Source: Symsagittifera roscoffensis
Taxonomy: Eukaryota; Xenacoelomorpha; Acoela; Convolutidae
DNA length: 64,000 nt
Assembly: GCF_963678635.1 (NCBI RefSeq)
Contig: NC_087065.1
Span: 42,409,430 to 42,473,429 of the forward strand
Reading direction: 5' to 3'
Shown one piece after another: positions 41,840-54,574 of this stretch. The notes beneath the pieces were generated by a model. It was not told the DNA's origin. It did no database searches and saw only the letters and a list, made by a program, of their open reading frames with translations. Within the stretch, counting starts at the first letter, position 1, and each line of letters starts with the position of its first letter. A program made the position numbers and the translations under genes.

Positions 41840-43470
41840 ATCTTCATCGAGGATTTTTATCTTTTTCTGATATAGCTTCAACGACTGACTGGACGACTTT
41901 TTCAAAGGATTTTTGGGGAGATTACTGAACAAAACGGTAAGCTTTAGTAAACTGCAAGCCGATATTCGTGTAAAAATTAAGGGAGCGCATTAATTAATTA
42001 TCCATTTTCTAGCTGGATTTTCAATATCTGCATTCTTTGAGGATGTTTTCAGTCTCGAGTGCTTAAATTTCATATAGTCTCCAAAACCTTTTCTTCCAGC
42101 ATCCTTGTTTTCCAAATTTCTATAAAAAAATTTGAAAATTTTGGTTTTTGCTCATCTGGCATGGCACAAGTAAACTCCAATGAAGGTGGCCAAAAACAAT
42201 GCTTGTTTTGGACAAACTGAAATTTATTCAAAGCAGTCTATTCTGACATGCTGTTTGATCTTATCAATGGTCTTGAGAAGTTTCCACCCCTCACATTCCC
42301 ACATGTCGTATCAAGTGATCCATCTCCTTTTTTGTAACCTTGTTCAATACCTTGTTCTGTCGAAGGTAGTCGTCGGCCTTCTTGGCAGGAGCATAAAATA
42401 TAGTAGCGCCTCTAATGCTTGGAAAACTTTTTTACGATGATCAGAATAACAATCCACAATAACACAGTTGGTTTTTGTTTGTTTTCTAGAAGTGAAAAAG
42501 GTCTTTATTCCGCAATCTGGTCTCGTTTTTTGGTAACAAGACATGACCATATTCTGAAAATTACGAGTACTGTTTTGTCTAACTATGAGTTTCGGCTATC
42601 CAGATTGAAGTCGCAAGTCATGTACGGTCCTGTTGATTTTTTGTTATAATGAGTTCAACGGAAGGTCCACAAGTGTTTTCTTCTGGTGTTTTGTATGCAA
42701 ATCGTTATCACTCTTGCAAAATGGATAGAATTTGTGTAGGTTGGTGCAAACATATGTTTGCTAGGTTGGGAAATAAACATCCAATTTTTAACACATCAAC
42801 TCCTTTGTTATGATAAAGTTGTATCAGTTTTTGCCCGGCCGTCAATCATGACAGTCATTTGGCCATTCGATGTTAACGAACAGGTATCGGCGAATGGTTC
42901 CGCAGAAACTACAAAAAACTGATAATATGAGGGGTATTTAGCAAATTACTCAGCAATTCTTCTTTTTCAATGATTTGAATAAAATCAGTGATATGCATGT
43001 TTCGAAATCTGTAAGGCTTTTTAAAGTAAGGTCATTGCAGTAAAACTATTATAGGATGCAGTGATTTAGATTATTTTCTTATAATTTTTTCTTTCAAAAA
43101 CCTTCATTTTGTCCCAAATTTTGATAGGTTTTAGCTTTATGTGTGAAAAGGAATTAAAAATGACAAGGATTCATTTGCTCTGCAAAAACACCCTCCATAG
43201 TCTTATCATTATGATAATCACCATACAGTTTCCGTTCCAAAAGACACTCCACACTCACCGCATCGATTATATAATCATCACATATTTAACACGCCCGATC
43301 TGTTTTGCAAAAAGTTGGACAGTCTTACATAAAAACTACAAAAAAGTATGTCTTCCAGCCATCATCTTACCATTACCCTAACACTGAGTTCTTACGAATC
43401 GATTTGCATCACCAACAGGTTTAATGAGAAACATTTGAAAATTTTCTGACGTTCAAAATCAAAAGAAGTA
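41840..43470 (-). pseudogene. Family-B DNA polymerase relic, N-terminal to middle part, copy 1
   Basis: Minus-strand pieces in N-to-C order: SVECLLERKLYGDYHND (about 43,270-43,200), NGQMTVMIDGRAKTDT (near 42,860), NKGVDVLKIGCLFPNLANIC (about 42,810-42,750), MVMSCYQKTRPDCGIKTF (from 42,550), CVIVDCYSDHRKKVF, CSCQEGRR, YDMWECEGWKL (near 42,300) and FTCAMPDEQKPKFSNFF (near 42,160). These match the arrangement of a large protein-primed polymerase with an inserted nuclease-like segment. There are many stops and frame changes. It is collinear with the palm fragments further left. Confidence 0.75.
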
Positions 43471-46400
43471 GCTGATTTGAAGGTCATTTAAACACAGAGG
43501 CGAAGCGGAGCTGCGAATTACTTGCAAAAGTAAAAAAAGTAAAATTTGTTTTTATGGTTGCCATCAAATTAAAAACAAACCAAAAATTGAAAAGAAGCTG
43601 CAAAAAAAACAAGTTATAAAAATTGTGAAACAGGACAAAGATTCCTGAATCAAATCTTATAGAAAAGCATGAAAAAAACTCACAAAGTAGCAAAAAAAGG
43701 TATAAATTTTTCAAACTGAATAAGCCCAAAACCGGAATACACTGGTAACTTTTAATTCTTGGGTAAATTTGGTGCTGTGGTAATTAAGCCGACAAAAAGG
43801 CAGAAAAACAGAATTGTGACAAAATTTTTGGGACGCACCGACAACAAAAACAGGTTCTGGCCGGATTTGACCCATTGGTTTTTGTTTTTTATAGGTAAAT
43901 CCGTCACCTTTTCGCCACATGCTTGAATTAACGTCGGAACTTTTAATTCATATGAACCATAGGAAATGATTCAAATAATTCTGTTAAACTAATTAAAAAT
44001 TTGAAAAAAAAAATATTTTTTCCGTGCCAGCGTTATAATGTCAGTATGCACTTTAAATAAGAATTTAATTTAATTCATTGTTCCAACCAATGAAAATGGG
44101 GAAGAACTTTGAAGTCGAGTGTTTTAATTTTTCGTTTTCCACCCAAAACACTTACCACGAATAACTATTGGATTAAATTGAACTTTATATCATTTTAAAG
44201 CACTTGCAATCGTAATTCGAATGGCTTTCAAACAACTTTTAAAAATTGTCCGATTTTTGAGACAATTTGGTTTAAATTTTTTGAAGTTTAATTCAATTTC
44301 GAGAGTAAAGCAAGCGATCGAGTAACGTTCGTTGTGTGAAATTTTTTTACAACAATTTTGGCTTTGAGGCTTCAACAAGCATCTTATGTAAGAACAGTTT
44401 TTTTTATACGCGATGATATAAGATAAACAAAATGAATTTGAGACAAAAATGTGTATTTTTGATGTTGCTCTGTAAAATGTTGAGGAAAATTCCGAGGAAT
44501 AGCCACCAAAACTCTTGAAAATAACTTAATCATGTGTACGAAAACCATATCAAAATGAACAAAACCCCAGTTCTAATAGTCAAAAGGAGGTTTGAATTTT
44601 GAAAAGTTTTTTGCTGTATTATAAAGTTCTTGAAAGCATTTCTAGATAGTCTCTAGACTCCTCTAACATCTATCTGTTGCCCTCCTAAAACTTGATAAAT
44701 GAAACATCCGATATTATTTTGTATAAATAACAAGACTGCTCGTATATCAGGGCAAAGCCCTGAATAATCTGACTGTCCCTTAATTCATATCGAATAGTTT
44801 TTGTGGAAAAAAAATGAAACCTATACATTTTGGATAACTTCGAAGTGTAAAACTTTGATTCTTACGAAATTAATACGACCAATTAGCTAGCCTCAATTCA
44901 ATATGGAACGATTTTATTGTGTGGGAGAATTCTCCACTCATAATTAAGCCGTGTTACGCTCTCAGCATTATGAATAAACTCTTTAAAGAGCGCATAATTT
45001 AGTCCAGAACATGGAAAATTTGGTAATTTTCAGATGCCCAGAACTTTACAAAAAATATTTAGAGTGAAAAATCTTTATACATTTGAACTCAGGAAGTTGA
45101 TATCTTCAATGGGTAATAAAAAACTTTTGTTGAAAATTATTATTTCTATCGGTGAAAAGTGACTGAATAAAAAAATAACACCCAGCATAAATATTCCGTT
45201 TTCTTCGAAAGTGGGAACAATTAAATTTTATTTCAAAAAAGACCAGGCTAATTGTATTACTTATATTCGATTTTTACCACAAAAATCAATTACCAATGAC
45301 AACACTCATTAGCAAGACTAGAAGTATATCAAGGCGAAGCCCTGACTAATTCAACTGAAATTTTTGGCCAGTAAAAACCATGCTTCAAAAGTTGACATGG
45401 TGAAGATTTTCACAATTTTCCCATTCAATTTATCCCCGCATACAATAATGAACACTAAAAAGAGTTGTATGAAGCGCCTCGTGTTTTATTAAAAAGAGCA
45501 AAGAACATGCCTCAAATGAAATTGGAAAGCAATCGTTTATCGCTTATGCGAGTCAATCGAAGTCAATATTCGGCTGGTTACCCAAGATTGACCAGATCAG
45601 CCGTGCTCCTATCAAAATAATGCTATAAAAAAATCATTACTGAATTTTACTTGAGCACCAGACAACAATATTTCTTTAGTTGGTATGAAAACTTTCCGTC
45701 AAAAACGTTTGCTAAAAATTCGACTGTTGATTGATTACAAAAAGCCATAAACAAAAAGTTTTCCGCTTATTTTCAAATATTAAACAATTTGATTTGCCGC
45801 GCACAATAGCTTGAAATATATTGCTGGTTAACAATCCCAAATTTGCCTAATTGACCAGATTGAATCCCGAACAACTTCACAAAAACAATAACAGGTCAAA
45901 ATTTAAAGATATGGTGAACTTTGAGCTAATGTGATCAGTAGACTTCAGATGATATACAAAAAACCCAGTCATAAAAGGCCAGTTTGTAAGTCAACATTTG
46001 TCTGCATAAAAAAACCAGGTACTGATTAAGCAAGCGTGTAGTGTTCTCATATAAGTACAAAAAATGACACTATTTGAAAATTCTATTCGTTTGAAGAACT
46101 TTTTTATGTAGTTTCTGTAAATATGGGCGGAACATTCTGAGCTATTTGCGCAGCAACCGGTTATCCTTGTTTCATTTTTAACATTGGTTTTCCCCCAGTT
46201 AATGAAACAAGTTCTATGATTTCAACAAGTTATGCATTGAATTTTTGCATTATATCTTTCCAAACTCTTTTTTAAGTTCCGATTTTTTTTCTTTAGAAAA
46301 CGGGCTCCTACCACACACACACACACAACTTCGCATCAGTTATGCCTGGCTACGAGAAGTGATCAAATTGATTTCTGTTAATCAAAAAGTGTTCAGTTTT

Positions 46401-46800
46401 GTTTGTAGTTTTAAGCAAATTTAGTATGCTTCTTTTGATAACGAAAAAGTCGGAGCAAATCAGTATGATTTTGTCGATTATTTTTCAGACAAATACATAC
46501 TTGGAAATTTTGATTTGGTGAAACCAAAAATCTCAACAGTTTTGTAACTTGCTCCTATCATACAAATGGTTAGGTGCTTCTAGGGTGTTCTCAGTTTTTG
46601 TAGGTCATTGCCAATCTGACCTCCATATGAGACTGCTTGTGGCCTTATAGTTTTGAATATCAGATTGAAGTAAATTTTTTATTCCGGACTGAATAAGTGA
46701 TGGGAGCAAATGAATTGACTCAACTAAGTTACACAAATTGAAGAAACTATGTAGGAATGTTTACTCAAGGTTTCAGGTAGGCAAACTCATTTTAGTTGTC
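43471..46800. other. Non-coding part of duplicated unit, copy 1, with interspersed repeats
   Basis: Holds the hairpin word ATATCAGGGCAAAGCCCTGA near 44,743 and a related one near 45,325, flanking the interspersed repeat 44,785-45,225 (also at 10,045). At 45,750-46,020 is another related block. A CA microsatellite lies at 46,312-46,327. I find no coding sequence. Confidence 0.55.
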
Positions 46801-47429
46801 AAAGCATGTACTGATACTTTTGATGCGTCGCAAATGGTGTGAAGCTCCGCTTTGCCTCTGTTTGAAATAACAGACTACAAAGGTTGCTTGAGACTAACCC
46901 TGGGACCTTTGTTTTCAAAACAACTAAAACCTTAAGAAACCCGGTTTGAACAAAAAGCTTATCATGAAAACTTCGTATACAATTTTTAGCTGCCAATTCT
47001 GTACAATTCAATACATACAAAAAACAGTATGAAAAATCGATGACAAGCTGTTTTAAATGGTTACGTTTATAGGATGAAGTTTTTTTCATGAGAATAAAAA
47101 GTATGGCTACCGTTTTTTTATGAGCAAAATTTTCGAGCTTTGTTTTAAAGTTTTGTGTTATTCAAATACACTTTTAGCAAAGGTCTTTTATTTAAAAGCA
47201 CTCATAGGTTTAGCAAAAAAAAACACAAAAGAAACTGAATTCAGAAAGATGCCATTTCTGCAGAAACATTTGCTGCATTTAAGCAGTAGTATAACAAAAT
47301 GCATTAATTTTTGCATACCGCTACTAGATTTTCTCTTTGAAGAAATGTAGTAGTCAAAAATTGACTGCATTTCAGTACATTTATGTTTGTAGTAGCATAC
47401 GAAAACAAAAATGTAAAAGTTCTGGCTTT
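46801..47429. other. Copy-1-specific spacer in the duplication
   Basis: This 0.6 kb does not match the corresponding part of copy 2, which instead contains block B. No gene is recognised; short open frames on both strands overlap each other. Confidence 0.5.
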
Positions 47430-48420
47430 GGCCAAAAAATCTTTGTGGTTTGTGATTACGTTTTCGACCATTTGAAACATGTGAAGCAAATTTGTATTCG
47501 GTTGTGTTTAATCAACGCAAAAACACGTACCACAAATAATCATCGGAATGGTTTCTACTAAAAGAAACAATAAGTAGATTCATAGATCTTTTTGTTTTAA
47601 TTAGTAGCTTAAGTTATGTCTCGATTGAATTATACCATAAATCATAGTCGATCTGGTTCTAGAGCTGAAACGATATTTTTATAAACAGGTAAAAGAAAAA
47701 AGATGATCAAATAGAAATGTTTAAGGTTTTTTCACAGCTATTCATCTATTGTTAACTTTTACCATTGGAAGGGATTTCTTTTATAATAACTCAAGACTTT
47801 TCTCTTCTACAACATTTTGCTGGGATTTAGTGAAGAGAGAATGGAAAGAAGTTACTGTCTGCTGCTCGCCATGAATCTCCTTTGTCAGTTGGGGTAGTGT
47901 GTCCGACTAAAGGGTGGTTGCTTTAGGTGTCGGTTTGGAGTGCTTTAATTACCTTAAGAAAATTATTTTTACTAGAGTATTGAGTGAATCTAAAAAAATC
48001 CTATTTTTGATCAGGAGATAGACATTTGCCTTTTTTTGATCAATTATGATTTAATTTAACTGTTGGATCTCATAAAATGTCCTCCTGCTTTAGGTACTTT
48101 ATTATTCAAAGCATTGAGAGGTTCATCTTCTTTCAAAGCCAACATAATAATCATACTCCACCTGACTGATATTGTGGATAAATATCAAGTTCCCACGATC
48201 AATTGTTAAATTTTTATGAAACTTTTTGCCTTTCTTCAAGGGTAAAAAAACGGTAGAAAAAATCCTATTAGATTTCGAAATGTTAAATATTTGGAAGGCA
48301 TTCTTATCTTAAAGTGTAAAAAAAATTTATTTGGAAAAAAGTCATATCGAATCTTATGTAAGCAATTGAAACAATAGCCTTTTGTACTAGTGTAGCATTT
48401 GCAATACTACAACTCACCTC
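47430..48420. repeat. Block C start, also at 56,135 and, more diverged, at 59,390-60,480
   Basis: Nearly identical to 56,135-57,100. An older relative is seen at 59,390-59,800 followed by 60,060-60,480, with matching blocks such as CATAGTCGATCTG, GTCCGACT/GCCTGACT before GGTGTCGGTTT, ATTCAAAGCATTG and GGATAAATATCAAGTTCC. This shows at least two rounds of duplication. Confidence 0.8.
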
Positions 48421-48579
48421 CTTTTTCAGATGAGCAGTTTTGAAAACTGTCCCCAAAATGGGCATTGCTTCAACATGATTACAATTGTACAAAAACATTG
48501 TAAAATGTGCAAAGTTAAGGTGAACCTGTAAGAACAAAGTTCAAAATTCTTTTTAAATGCTAGTTGGATAAGTTTATAA

Positions 48580-49183
48580 GTTTCTGCTCGAAGGCCACAT
48601 TATAGTCTCTTGAAAGTTTCATCTTTTTTTTTCTACTGCCTCTAAATGTCTCTGCTCTTCTTCTGTTCTTCTTTTTTGTTCGTTTTTCAGTCGCACTTTT
48701 TCTAATGTAGAAAGAATAGTTGCCATTCATCCACGTTTGTTTTTCAGTTGCTTTCTTTCTAATGCTTTTGTCAGCCAGTCCCAGTTTTGATCGCCGTTGT
48801 ATGGAAAATCTGTAATTCCGCTGAATGGGAGAAGCTGAGATGTATCTCATGATTTGATTAAGTACTCCCTTGTATTTCTCTCTTTTGGATATTTCTTTCC
48901 TTTAGCTTAAAGGAATTGTTCTGTGCGTGAATGAAAAAAAAACTCGTTAAAAAAAATTCCAGAAGCAGAGTTGTTGCCCAACGTGGCAATATTTTTTTTG
49001 ATTTCGGGCTTTAAACAATAATGTTCAGGGTCATAAGAATTTTGGGGTTACCATGAGATAGGTTCAAGTGACAATGTTTCTGTACAATTAACCGTTCCGC
49101 TACTTCGGGAAACTTCCCTGCTCCCATTGGCAACCTCCCAAAGACATAGAGGCTGGTTTTTTGTGCCTCTTTCCGTTTCTGAT
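48580..49183 (-). pseudogene. Unidentified conserved minus-strand reading frame, copy 1
   Basis: From 49,183 downwards the minus strand reads QKTSLYVFGRLPMGAGKFPE and VAERLIVQKHCHLNLSHGNP to a stop near 48,995, then after a gap GITDFPYNGDQNWDWLTKAL and KVRLKNEQKRRTEEEQRHLE, a charged helix, with stops between. The frame is preserved in the copy at 57,230-57,884. I do not recognise the protein. It is on the same strand as the polymerase relic and may belong to the same element. Confidence 0.5.
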
Positions 49184-49189
49184 TTTCTG

Positions 49190-50830
49190 CTACAAATCTT
49201 CATCGAGGATTTTTATCTTTTTCTGATATAGCTTCAACGACTGACTGGACGACTTTTTCAAAGGTTTTTTGTGGAGATTACTGAACAAAACGGTAAGTTT
49301 TAGTAAACTGCAAGCCGATATTCGTATAAAAATTAAGGGAGCGCTTTAATTAATTATCCATTTTCTAGCTGGATCTTCAATATCTGCATTCTTTGAGGAT
49401 GTTTTCAGTCTCGAGTGCTTAAATTTCATATAGTCTCCAAAACCTTTTCTTCCAGCATCCTTGTTTTCCAAATTTCCATAAAAAAATTTGAAAATTTTGG
49501 TTTTTGCTCATCTGGCATGGCACAAGAAAACTCCAATGAAGGTGGCCAAAAAACAATGCTTGTTTTGGACAAACTGAAATTTATTCAAAGCAGTCTATTC
49601 TGACATGCTGTTTGATCTTATCAATGGTCTTGAGAAGTTTCCACCCCTCACATTCCCACATGTCGTATCAAGTGATCCATCTCCTTTTTTGTAACCTTGT
49701 TCAATACCTTGTTCTGTCGAAGGTAGTCGTCGGCCTTCTTGGCAGGAGCATAAAATATAGTAGCGCCTCTAATGCTTGGAAAACTTTTTTACGATGATCA
49801 GAATAACAATCCACAATAACACAGTTGGTTTTTGTTTGTTTTCTAGAAGTGAAAAAGGTCTTTATTCCGCAATCTGGTCTCGTTTTTTGGTAACAAGACA
49901 TGACCATATTCTGAAAATTACGAGTACTGTTTTGTCTAACTATGAGTTTCGGCTATCCAGATTGAAGTCGCAAGTCATGTACGGTCCTGTTGATTTTTTG
50001 TTATAATGAGTTCAACGGAAGGTCCACAAGTGTTTTCTTCTGGTGTTTTGTATGCAAATCGTTATCACTCTTGCAAAATGGATAGAATTTGTGTAGGTTG
50101 GTGCAAACATATGTTTGCTAGGTTGGGAAATAAACATCCAATTTTTAACACATCAACTCCTTTGTTATGATAAAGTTGTATCAGTTTTTGCCCGGCCGTC
50201 AATCATGACAGTCATTTGGCCATTCGATGTTAACGAACAGGTATCGGCGAATGGTTCCGCAGAAACTACAAAAAACTGATAATATGGGGCGTATTTAGCA
50301 AATTAGTCAGCAATTCTTCTTGTTCAATGATTTGAATAAAATCAGTGATATGCATGTTTCGAAATCTGTAAGGCTTTTTGAAGTAAGGTCATTGCAGTAA
50401 AATTTAAAACCTTCAAAAACCTTCATTTTGTCCCAGATTTTGATAGGTTTTAGCTTTATGTGTGGCAAGGAAATAAAAATGACAAGGATTCATTTGTTCT
50501 GCAAAAACATTCTCCATAGTCTATCATGATGATAATCACCATACAGTTTCCGTTCCAAAAGACACTCCACACTCACTGCATCGATTATATAATCATCACA
50601 TATTTAACACGCCCGATCTGTTTTGCAAAAAGTTGGACAGTTTTACATAAAAACTACAAAAAAAAGTATGTCTTCCAGCCATCATATTACCATTACCCTA
50701 ACACTGAGTTCTTATGAATCGATTTGCATCATCAACACCAATACCACCACCAAACCAACAGGTTTAATGAGAAACATTTGAAATTTTTCTGACGTTCAAA
50801 GTCAAAAGAAGTCGCTGATTTGAAGGTCAT
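49190..50830 (-). pseudogene. Family-B DNA polymerase relic, copy 2 (truncated)
   Basis: Carries the same minus-strand segments as 41,840-43,470; the VMSCYQKTRPDCG piece (49,701-49,907) is identical in protein over 68 residues. The palm with DTDS is absent because the duplication breakpoint at 49,184 cut the gene. It is joined there to the unidentified minus-strand frame of block C. Confidence 0.75.
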
Positions 50831-53800
50831 TTAAACACAGAGGCGAAGCCGAGCTGCGAACTACTTGCAAAAGTAAAATTTGTTTTTATGGTTGCCATCA
50901 AATGAAAAACAAACCAAAAATTGAAAAGAAACTTCAAAAAAAGTGTTTTTGGCAAAAAAAACAAGTTATAAAAATTGTGAAACAGGACAAAGATTCCTGA
51001 ATTAAATTTTATAGAAAAGCATGAAAAAAACTCGCAAAGTAGCAAAAAAATGTATAAATTTTTCTAACTGAATAAGCCCAAAACCGGAATACACTGGTAA
51101 CTTTTAATTCTTGGGTAAATTTGGTGCTGGTGTAATTAAGCCGACAAAAAGGCAGAAAAACAGAATCGTGACAAAATTTTTGGGACGCGCAGACAACAAA
51201 AACAGGTTCTGGCCGGATTTGACCCATTGATCTTTGTTTTTATAGGTAAATCCGTTACCTTTTCGCCACATGCTTGAATTAACGTCGGAACTTTTAATTC
51301 ATATGAACCATAGGAAATGATTCAAATAATTCTGTTAAACTAATTAAAAATTTGAAAAAATCTTTATTCCGGTTTGATAATGCGTGCCATAGTTATAATG
51401 TCAGTATGCACTTTAAATAAGAATTTAATTCATTGTTCCAACCAATGAAAATGGGGAAGAACTTTGAAGTCGAGTGTTTTAATTCTTCGTTTTCCACCCA
51501 AAATACTTACCACGAATAACTATTGAATTAAATTGAACTTTATATCATTTTGAAGCCCTTGCAGTCGCAATTCGAATGACTTTCAAACAACTTTTAAAAA
51601 TTGTCCGAGTTTTGCGACAATTTGGTTTAAATTTTTTGAAGTTTAATTCAATTTCGAGAGTAAAGCGATCGAGTAACGTTCGTTGTATGAAATTTTTACA
51701 ATAATTTTGGCTTTGAGGCTTCAACAAGCATCTTATGTAAGAATAGTTTTTTTTATACGCGATGATATAAGATAAACAAAATGAATTCGAGACAATAATG
51801 TGTATTATTGAAGTTGCTCTGGAAAATGTTGAGGAAAATTCCGAGGATTAGCCACCAAAACTCTTAAAAATAACTTAATCATGTGTACGAAAACCATATC
51901 AAAATGAACAAAACCCCAGTTCTAATAGTCAAAAGGAGGTTTGAATTTTGAAAAGTTTTTTGCTGTATTATAAAGTTCTTGAAAGCATTTCTAGATAGTC
52001 TCTAGACTCCTCTAACATCTATCTGTTGCCCTCCTAAAACTTGATAAATGAAACATCCGATATTATTTTGTATAAATAACAAGACTGCTCGTATATCAGG
52101 GCAAAGCCCTGAATAATCCGACTGTCCCTTAATTCATATAGAATAGTTTTTGTGGAAAAAAAATGAAAACCTATACATTTTGGATAACATCGAAGTGTAA
52201 AACTTTGATTCGTAGGAAATTAATACGACCAATTAGCTAGCCTCAATTCAATATGGAACGATTTTATTGTGTGGGAGAATTCTCCACTCATAAATAAGTC
52301 GTGTTACGCTCTCAGCATTATGAATAAACTCTTCAAAGCGCGCATAATTTAGTCCAGAACATTGAAATTTGGTAATTTTCAGATACCCAGAACTTTACAA
52401 AAAATAATTAGAGTGAAAAATCTTTATACATTTTAACTCAGGAAGTCGATATTTTCGATGGGTAATAAAAAAACTTTTGTTGAAAATTATTATTTCTATC
52501 GGTGAAAAATGACTGAATAAAAAAATCACACCCAGCATAAATATTCCAAGACCAGGGTAATTGTATTACTTATATTCGATTTTTACCACAAAAATTAATT
52601 ACCAATGACAACACTCATTAGCAAGACTAGAAGTATCTCAAGGCGAAGCCCTGACTAATACGACTGCAATTTTTGGCCAGTAAAAACAATGCTTCAAAAA
52701 TTGACAAGGGGAAGATTTTCACAATTTACCTATTCAATTTATCCCCGCATAGATTAATGAACACTACAAAGAGTTGTATAAAGCGTCTCGTGTTTTAGTA
52801 ATAAGAGCAAATGACTTGCCTCAAATAAAATTGGAAAGCAATCGTTTGTCGCTTATGCGATTTAATCGAAGTCAACATTTGGCTGGTTACCCAAGATTCA
52901 CCAAATCAGTCATGCTCCTACCTATATAATGCTACGAAAACAATCATTACTGAATTTTACTTGAGCACCAGACAACAAAATCTCTTTAGTTGGTATGAAA
53001 AACGTTTGTTAAAAATTCGACTATTGATTGATTAAGAAAAGCCATCCAAACAATAAATTTTCCGCTTTATTTTCAAAATTTAAACAATTTGATTTGCCGC
53101 GCACAATAGCACGAAATATATTGCTGGTTAGCAATCCCAAATTTGCCTAATTGACCAGATTGAATCCCGAACAACTTCACAAAAAACCATAACAGGTCGA
53201 AATTTAAAGATATGGTTAACTTTGAGCTAATGAGATCAGTAGACTTCAGATGATAAACAAAAAATCCCGTCAGAAAAGGCCAGTTAGTAAGTCGAAAATT
53301 GTCTGTATAAAACAAACCAGTTACTTATTAAGCAGAGAGTAGTATTCTCATATAAGTACAAAAAACGACACTAATTTGAAAATTTTATTCGTTTCTGTAA
53401 ATATGGTCTGACCGGTTATCCTTGGTTCATTTTTAACATTGGTTTTCCCCCAGTTAATGAAAATATTATTAGTTTCTGTAAATATGGTCTGACCGGTTAT
53501 CCTTGTTTCATTTTTAACATTGGTTTTCCCCCAGTTAATGAAACAAGTTCTATGATTTCAACAAGTTATGTTTAGAATTTTTGCATTATATCTTTCCAAA
53601 CTCTTTTTTAAGTTCCGATTATTATTTTTTCTTTACAAAACGGGCTCTTACCACACACACACAACTTCGCATCAGTACTGCCTTGCTACGAGAAGCGATC
53701 AAGTTGATTTCTGTTAATCAAAAAGTGTTCAGTTTTGTTTGTAGTTTTAAGCAAATTTAGTATGCTACTTTTGACAACGAAGAAGGTCGGAGCAAATCAG

Positions 53801-54574
53801 TATGATTTTGTCGATTATTTTTCAGACAATACATACTTGGAAGTTTTGATTTGGCGAAACAAAAATTTCTTAACAGTTTTGTAACTTGCTCCTATCATAC
53901 TAATGGTTAGGTGCTTCTAGGGTGTTCTCAGTTTTTGTAGGTCATTGCCAATCTGACCTCCATATGAGACTGCTTGTGGCCTTATAGTTTTGAATATCAG
54001 ATTGAAGTAAATTGTTTATTCCGGACTGAATAAGAGATGGGAGCAAATGAATTGACTAAACTAAGTTACACAAATTGAAGAAACTATGTAGGAATATTAA
54101 CTCAAGGTTTCAGGTAGCCAAATTCATTTTAGTTGACAAACTCATTGAACGGAGTCATGAAAATCAAGTATCGGTACTCTTCAGAAATGGTTTTATGGGA
54201 CAAAATCAAAAAACAACTGCCGCCCAACTTTATAAAGAGATCATTGCTGCTTATGCTTCATAGTAATTTAACCTATGAGTCCCACTGTGTGATTTACTTG
54301 GGTTATCTTTAACTTGCTGAGATTTCAAAAACAAATAGTTTAAAAAATTATATAAATTCAATAAGCGCAAAATGAATTTACTCAGTAGTAAAAATGACTG
54401 AAACAGCAAATTCCGATTTCCAATGTGTTTGGGACTGGCCTATTCACAATTCTGTCCATCTTTTCAGTTGCTTCTTACTGGCTTCGTGCTCAAAGGTCAG
54501 TGATGAAATGTTGGCGATGATTCGGGTTTGTCCTCTATTCGGCATTTTTCTAAAAAAATTTTTAAAAAATTGGA
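50831..54574. other. Non-coding part of duplicated unit, copy 2
   Basis: Mirrors 43,500-46,800: interspersed repeat at 52,135-52,550, hairpin words near 52,095 and 52,635, and the same block as 45,750-46,020 at about 53,050-53,330. The frame at 54,394-54,597 has no recognisable domain. Nothing coding is supported. Confidence 0.5.

Larger units (their letters stand above)
41828..49183. repeat. 7.36 kb tandem duplication, copy 1
   Basis: From TTTCTGCTACAAATCTTCAT at 41,828 the sequence repeats at 49,184. The first 5 kb of each unit (to about 46,800 and 54,140) are nearly identical, as are the last 1.75 kb (47,430-49,183 against 56,135-57,868). The middle differs: copy 1 has about 0.6 kb of its own and copy 2 has about 2 kb, including block B. 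The junction words share TTTCT. Confidence 0.92.

Noticed and set aside
48560-48850. 96-codon Lys/Arg-rich minus-strand open frame with its own ATG
   Set aside because: A different frame of the same strand shows the protein-like GITDFPYNGDQNWDWL segment preserved in both copies; the open one is probably a frame-shifted shadow.
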